10,795 nucleotides of DNA from an uncultured Collinsella sp. Lineage in GTDB: Bacteria; Actinomycetota; Coriobacteriia; Coriobacteriales; Coriobacteriaceae. Below are positions 7,476-10,795 of the stretch, piece after piece. The stretch lies in the NCBI GenBank assembly GCA_902464645.1, contig CABQKL010000065.1:1-10795 (forward strand). Direction: 5' to 3'. Numbering within the stretch: position 1 is the first letter of the stretch; each line of letters begins with the position of its first letter. Under the pieces are notes generated by a model. The model made no database searches and was not told where the DNA came from. It saw nothing but the letters and a program-made list of their open reading frames with translations. The position numbers were made by a program, and so were the translations under genes.

Positions 7476-7538
7476 TTGCGGTGGAATACGGACTGTTTTG
7501 GTCAAAAAAGCCGCCAAACAGTCCGCATTTCACCGCAA
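7476..7538. repeat. Imperfect long palindrome after addA
   Basis: TTGCGGTGGAATACGGACTGTTT (7476-7498) pairs with 7516-7538 over 23 positions with one G-T wobble and one A-C mismatch. Two further G-C pairs (7500-7501 with 7514-7515) form if T7499 bulges, and a 12-base loop (7502-7513) remains. The element starts 12 bases after the addA stop. No T-tract follows the right arm, so it is not a standard terminator, although it could protect the addA mRNA 3' end. It shares no sequence with the palindrome at 504-592. It may be a second family of dispersed intergenic repeat; that is an inference. Confidence 0.85.
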
Positions 7539-7595
7539 CTGCAAGAGGAGCCGTGTGGGTTTGGGCTAGGTTCGGGTGCCGTCCGCGCTGTGCGG

Positions 7596-7601
7596 TAGAA
7601 T
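7596..7601 (+). promoter_or_regulatory. Candidate -10 box for dnaE
   Basis: TAGAAT matches the -10 consensus at 5 of 6 positions and lies 40 bases before the dnaE ATG. The best -35 is poor (TTCGGG at 7571-7576, 19-bp spacer). A short CCGC...GCGG inverted repeat lies just upstream. A promoter between the palindrome at 7476-7538 and dnaE would make dnaE transcription independent of addBA. Confidence 0.4.
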
Positions 7602-7641
7602 CGTAACCCTAAGATCACGAACCCGCATCGGAGCTCATTAC

Positions 7642-10600
7642 ATGGCATTCGTCCATCTGCACAATCACACTGTTTTCTCCATGCTCGACGGCGCAACCCG
7701 TATCCAGGATATGGTCAACCGTGCCGTTGAGCTGGGCATGCCCGCCGTCGCCATTACCGACCACGGCTACATGTATGGCGTGCCCGACCTGGCGCTGGCC
7801 TGCGACGCCGTTAACCACAACACGCCCGAGTACAAAACCTGGAGTCACGACAAGGCCTTCTTGGAAAAGGACCGCCGCGACGAGCTGGTGGAGCCCGATC
7901 CCGAGGAAAGCCCGCGCGAGCATGCCCAGTATGTGAAGGACATGGCCATGTGGGACGAGAAGGGCAACATCGACGAGCTCAAGCCGCCCCTGGTCATCAA
8001 ACCCATCTTTGGCTGCGAGGTCTACTTTACGCCGGACGAGACGCTCGCCCGCGACCATAAGCCCGAGCTCTACCACATGATTCTTCTGGCCAAGGACCAG
8101 GAGGGCTACGTCAACCTGATGCAGACGGTCTCCGAGGCCGCTGTGCAGGGCTTTTACTACAAGCCGCGCGTGACGCTCGACAACCTGCGTCGCCATGCCA
8201 AGGGCATGATCTGCACGAGCGCCTGCATCGCGGGCATCATTCCCAAATACATCGACCGCGGTGACATGGAGGGCGCCATCAAGTGGGCCGAGACCTTCCG
8301 CGACACCTTCGACCCTGGCGACTTTTACATCGAGATCCAGGAACACGGCATTACCACCGACAACGGCCTGACCGACGAGCAGATGGACCGCACGCTCATC
8401 GACATTGCCAAACAGGTGGGTGTCAAGGTCATCGCCACCAACGACTTCCACTACCTGCGCCGCGAGGACGCGCCCGTACAGGACGTCATCATGTGCATCG
8501 GCATGAACGCCAAGGTCGACGACCCCAACCGCATGCGCATGACCGGCTCGGAGTTTTACATGAAGACCGAGGAGGAGATGCGGGCGATGTTCCCGTATTG
8601 CCCCGAGGCCTGCGACAACACGCTCGAGATCGCCGACAAGTGCTACGTGGAGCTGGACTGGGACTCCATCATCCTGCCGCGCTTCCCGTTGCTCGACCCC
8701 GGCGAGACGCACGAGAGCCAGTTCCGCCGCGAGTGCGAGAAGGGCCTGCGCCAACACTATGGCGATGACTGGGCCACACGCGAAATCGGTGGCGTCAACA
8801 TCAAAGAGCGCTTTGAGTACGAATACAAGGTCATCTGCGACAAGGGCTTTGCTGCCTACTTCTTGATAGTTGCCGAGTACGTGCAATGGGCCAAGGACAA
8901 CGGCATCGGCGTCGGCCCCGGCCGTGGCTCGGCCGCCGGCGCTATCGTCGCCTACGCCATGAACATCACCGCGTTCGACCCGCTCGAGAACGGCCTGATG
9001 TTCGAGAGGTTCCTGTCCCCGCAGCGTACCGAGATGCCCGATATCGATATGGACTTCGACGATGAGCGGCGCCTCGAGGTCGTGGAGCACGTTCGCCAGC
9101 TCTACGGCCCCGAGAAGGTCACCCACGTTATCACCTACTCGACCATCAAGGCCAAGCAGGCCATCAACGATGCCGCGCGCGTTCTGGACTACCCGGTCTA
9201 CATGGGCCAGCGCCTGTCCAAGATGGTCTCGAGCGACCCCAAGGTCAAGCTCAAGCAGGTACTCGAAAAACAACCCGGCAAAGAGGATCTGTTTAACCCC
9301 GACTTTGCCGAGGCCTATAAAAAGGACGACGACGCCCGCCGCATCATCGACACGGCGCTCTCGATTGAGGGCCTCACCCGTGGCGAGGGCGTGCACGCGT
9401 GCGCCGTTCTGATCTGCCGCGACCCCGTCAACGAGCATGTGCCCACCAAGCTCGATACCAAGGGCGGCGTTGAGATTACCCAGTACGAGGGCCATACCGT
9501 TGCCGACATGGGCCTGCTCAAGATGGACTTCTTGGGCCTGCGCACGCTGACGGTTATCTCTAAGGCTAAGGCAAACATCAAAAAGAATTTCGGCATCGAC
9601 ATCAAAGAGGAAGAGATTCCCTTTGACGACCCCGAGATCTTTAAGCTCATGGGCTCCGGTCACACCGCCGGCGTCTTCCAGGTCGAGTCCGCCGGCATGA
9701 CGGCCACGATCAAGAACATGAAGCCCACCGAGTACAAGCATGTCGTGGCATTGATCGCTCTATACCGCCCGGGCCCGCTGGGCGCCGGCATGGTTTCGTC
9801 CTACATCAACCGTATGAACGGCAAGGAGCCGGCCGTCTCCTACGACGACCGCCTGGACGACATCCTGGGCGAAACCTACGGCACCATGGTCTACCAGGAG
9901 CAGGTTATGCTCATCTCTGTCGAGATGTGCGGCTTCTCCAAGGGCGAATCGGACTCGCGTATCCGTAAGCCCGTGGCTAAGAAAAAGATCAAGCTGCTCA
10001 CGTCGACGGTGCTCCACTGGGAGGATGGCTCGGACGAGACCACCTACGACCACTGGATGAACGGCGCCATCAAGAATAACTACACGCGCGAGGTCGCCCA
10101 GAAGATTTGGGACGATGTTCTCGAGTTCGCATCTTACGCCTTTAACAAGTCGCACTCCGCCGGCTACGCCATCCTGGTTATGCAGACGGCATGGCTTAAG
10201 GCGCACTATCCGCACGAGTACATGGCGGCCGTTCTGACGTCCTACACGGGCAAGACCGACAAGATCGTTCACTACGTCTCGGCGTGCCGTCACGACGGCA
10301 TCCCCGTGCTGTCGCCAGATGTTAACGAGTCCGGTACCGAGTTCACGGCTACCAAGGAAGGCGTGCGCTTTGGTTTGGCCGGCATTCGCGGCGTGGGCAC
10401 CGGCGTGGCGCAGGCGATTATCGCCGAGCGCGAGGCGGGCGGCCCGTTTAAGACACTGCACGACTTTGTCGAGCGCGTGGACTCGAGCCAGGCCAACCGT
10501 CGCGTGATCGAATCGCTCATCAAGGCAGGTGCTTTCGACTCCACGGGGTATCCGCGTCGCCAGATGATGCACTTCGTGGACAAGAACAACCCCGAGAACA

Positions 10601-10795
10601 TCATCGATGCCGCCGTGAAGCGCCAGAAGGATCGTGCGAGCGGCCAGACGTCGTTCTTCGATATGTTTGGCGACGTTGAGGGCTCGGGCTTTGAGGTGAG
10701 TGTGCCCGATCCGGATGGCCAGGAATGGGACCGCCACCTTAAGCTGAGCCAGGAGAAGGAGGTTCTGGGCATCTATGTCTCGGACCACCCGCTGC
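7642..10795 (+). CDS. dnaE: DNA polymerase III alpha subunit (3' end cut by window)
   Basis: The window holds 1051 codons of the replicative polymerase, open to the edge; the family is usually about 1150-1200 residues, so the OB-fold and C-terminal tail are missing. The start follows GGAG at 7630-7633 and gives the expected MAFVHLHNHT. The PHP domain has all nine metal positions: H7, H9, D16, H41, E126, H145, C195, D268, H270, equivalent to those of the M. tuberculosis DnaE1 exonuclease, so intrinsic proofreading is plausible. An extra segment of about 60 residues lies between H41 and E126. The Pol core has GPGRGSAAG, catalytic D469 and D471 in PDIDMDFD, D629 in KMDFLGL, GVFQVESAGM, YRPGPLG and YAFNKSHSAGYA. 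The fingers segment usually reading RAMGKK is RKPVAKK (775-781), followed by about 12 extra residues. After the helix-hairpin-helix (GIRGVG) comes a likely clamp-binding motif QTSFF (1002-1006), and the fragment ends at LGIYVSDHPL. Confidence 0.97.
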   Translation, partial: MAFVHLHNHTVFSMLDGATRIQDMVNRAVELGMPAVAITDHGYMYGVPDLALACDAVNHNTPEYKTWSHDKAFLEKDRRDELVEPDPEESPREHAQYVKDMAMWDEKGNIDELKPPLVIKPIFGCEVYFTPDETLARDHKPELYHMILLAKDQEGYVNLMQTVSEAAVQGFYYKPRVTLDNLRRHAKGMICTSACIAGIIPKYIDRGDMEGAIKWAETFRDTFDPGDFYIEIQEHGITTDNGLTDEQMDRTLIDIAKQVGVKVIATNDFHYLRREDAPVQDVIMCIGMNAKVDDPNRMRMTGSEFYMKTEEEMRAMFPYCPEACDNTLEIADKCYVELDWDSIILPRFPLLDPGETHESQFRRECEKGLRQHYGDDWATREIGGVNIKERFEYEYKVICDKGFAAYFLIVAEYVQWAKDNGIGVGPGRGSAAGAIVAYAMNITAFDPLENGLMFERFLSPQRTEMPDIDMDFDDERRLEVVEHVRQLYGPEKVTHVITYSTIKAKQAINDAARVLDYPVYMGQRLSKMVSSDPKVKLKQVLEKQPGKEDLFNPDFAEAYKKDDDARRIIDTALSIEGLTRGEGVHACAVLICRDPVNEHVPTKLDTKGGVEITQYEGHTVADMGLLKMDFLGLRTLTVISKAKANIKKNFGIDIKEEEIPFDDPEIFKLMGSGHTAGVFQVESAGMTATIKNMKPTEYKHVVALIALYRPGPLGAGMVSSYINRMNGKEPAVSYDDRLDDILGETYGTMVYQEQVMLISVEMCGFSKGESDSRIRKPVAKKKIKLLTSTVLHWEDGSDETTYDHWMNGAIKNNYTREVAQKIWDDVLEFASYAFNKSHSAGYAILVMQTAWLKAHYPHEYMAAVLTSYTGKTDKIVHYVSACRHDGIPVLSPDVNESGTEFTATKEGVRFGLAGIRGVGTGVAQAIIAEREAGGPFKTLHDFVERVDSSQANRRVIESLIKAGAFDSTGYPRRQMMHFVDKNNPENIIDAAVKRQKDRASGQTSFFDMFGDVEGSGFEVSVPDPDGQEWDRHLKLSQEKEVLGIYVSDHPL

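Noticed and set aside
7476..7538. Palindrome after addA as a standard intrinsic terminator
   Set aside because: No T-tract follows either arm on the strand where it would be needed; the only T-run, on the minus strand, falls in the loop.
7615..9741. 708-codon open frame on the minus strand opposite dnaE
   Set aside because: It lies exactly antisense to an unambiguous dnaE with all catalytic motifs. Its product shows no recognisable domain, and long antisense frames are a by-product of GC-rich codon bias.
1..10795. Defence system, CRISPR array, prophage or tRNA/rRNA genes
   Set aside because: No spaced direct repeats, integrase, transposase or structural RNA signature was seen. The genes are core replication and recombination functions.

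Overview
The window looks like core chromosome of a high-GC actinobacterium of the class Coriobacteriia, most likely Collinsella or a close relative. This rests on the GC-rich codon use, a DnaE1 that resembles actinobacterial DnaE1 with an intact PHP metal site, an AddAB-type recombination nuclease, a YerC/YecD protein next to a helicase locus, and a general resemblance of the intergenic palindromes to Collinsella sequence. The genus is an inference from memory; no search was run.

All four protein genes are on the plus strand. Positions 1-153 hold a candidate promoter, a 5'-leader hairpin and a 16-codon ORF with two Trp codons. Positions 154-453 encode a TrpR-fold YerC/YecD regulator, which ends in a clear UUCG-loop intrinsic terminator (479-506). 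A palindrome with perfect 33-nt arms (504-592) follows, fused to the T-tract of that terminator. After a short putative promoter region come two genes three bases apart: an AddB-like nuclease subunit (675-3827) and AddA (3831-7463). A second, unrelated long palindrome (7476-7538) starts 12 bases after the addA stop. A candidate -10 box then precedes dnaE, the alpha subunit of the replicative DNA polymerase III (7642 to the window edge, 3' end missing).

AddA and AddB together should form the helicase-nuclease that resects double-strand breaks for RecA loading. In this pair AddA carries all the UvrD-type helicase motifs and a complete nuclease motif set. AddB keeps its nuclease residues but has a degenerate P-loop and lacks at least two of the usual iron-sulfur cysteines. 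DnaE has all nine PHP metal-binding positions, so it may proofread its own synthesis. It also carries a PHP-domain insertion and a diverged fingers segment.

I found no mobile-element genes, CRISPR array, tRNA or rRNA, and no evidence for a new multi-gene system. The points most worth a second look are the two palindromes, the divergent AddB, the lineage-type changes in DnaE and the Trp-containing ORF in front of the TrpR-like gene.
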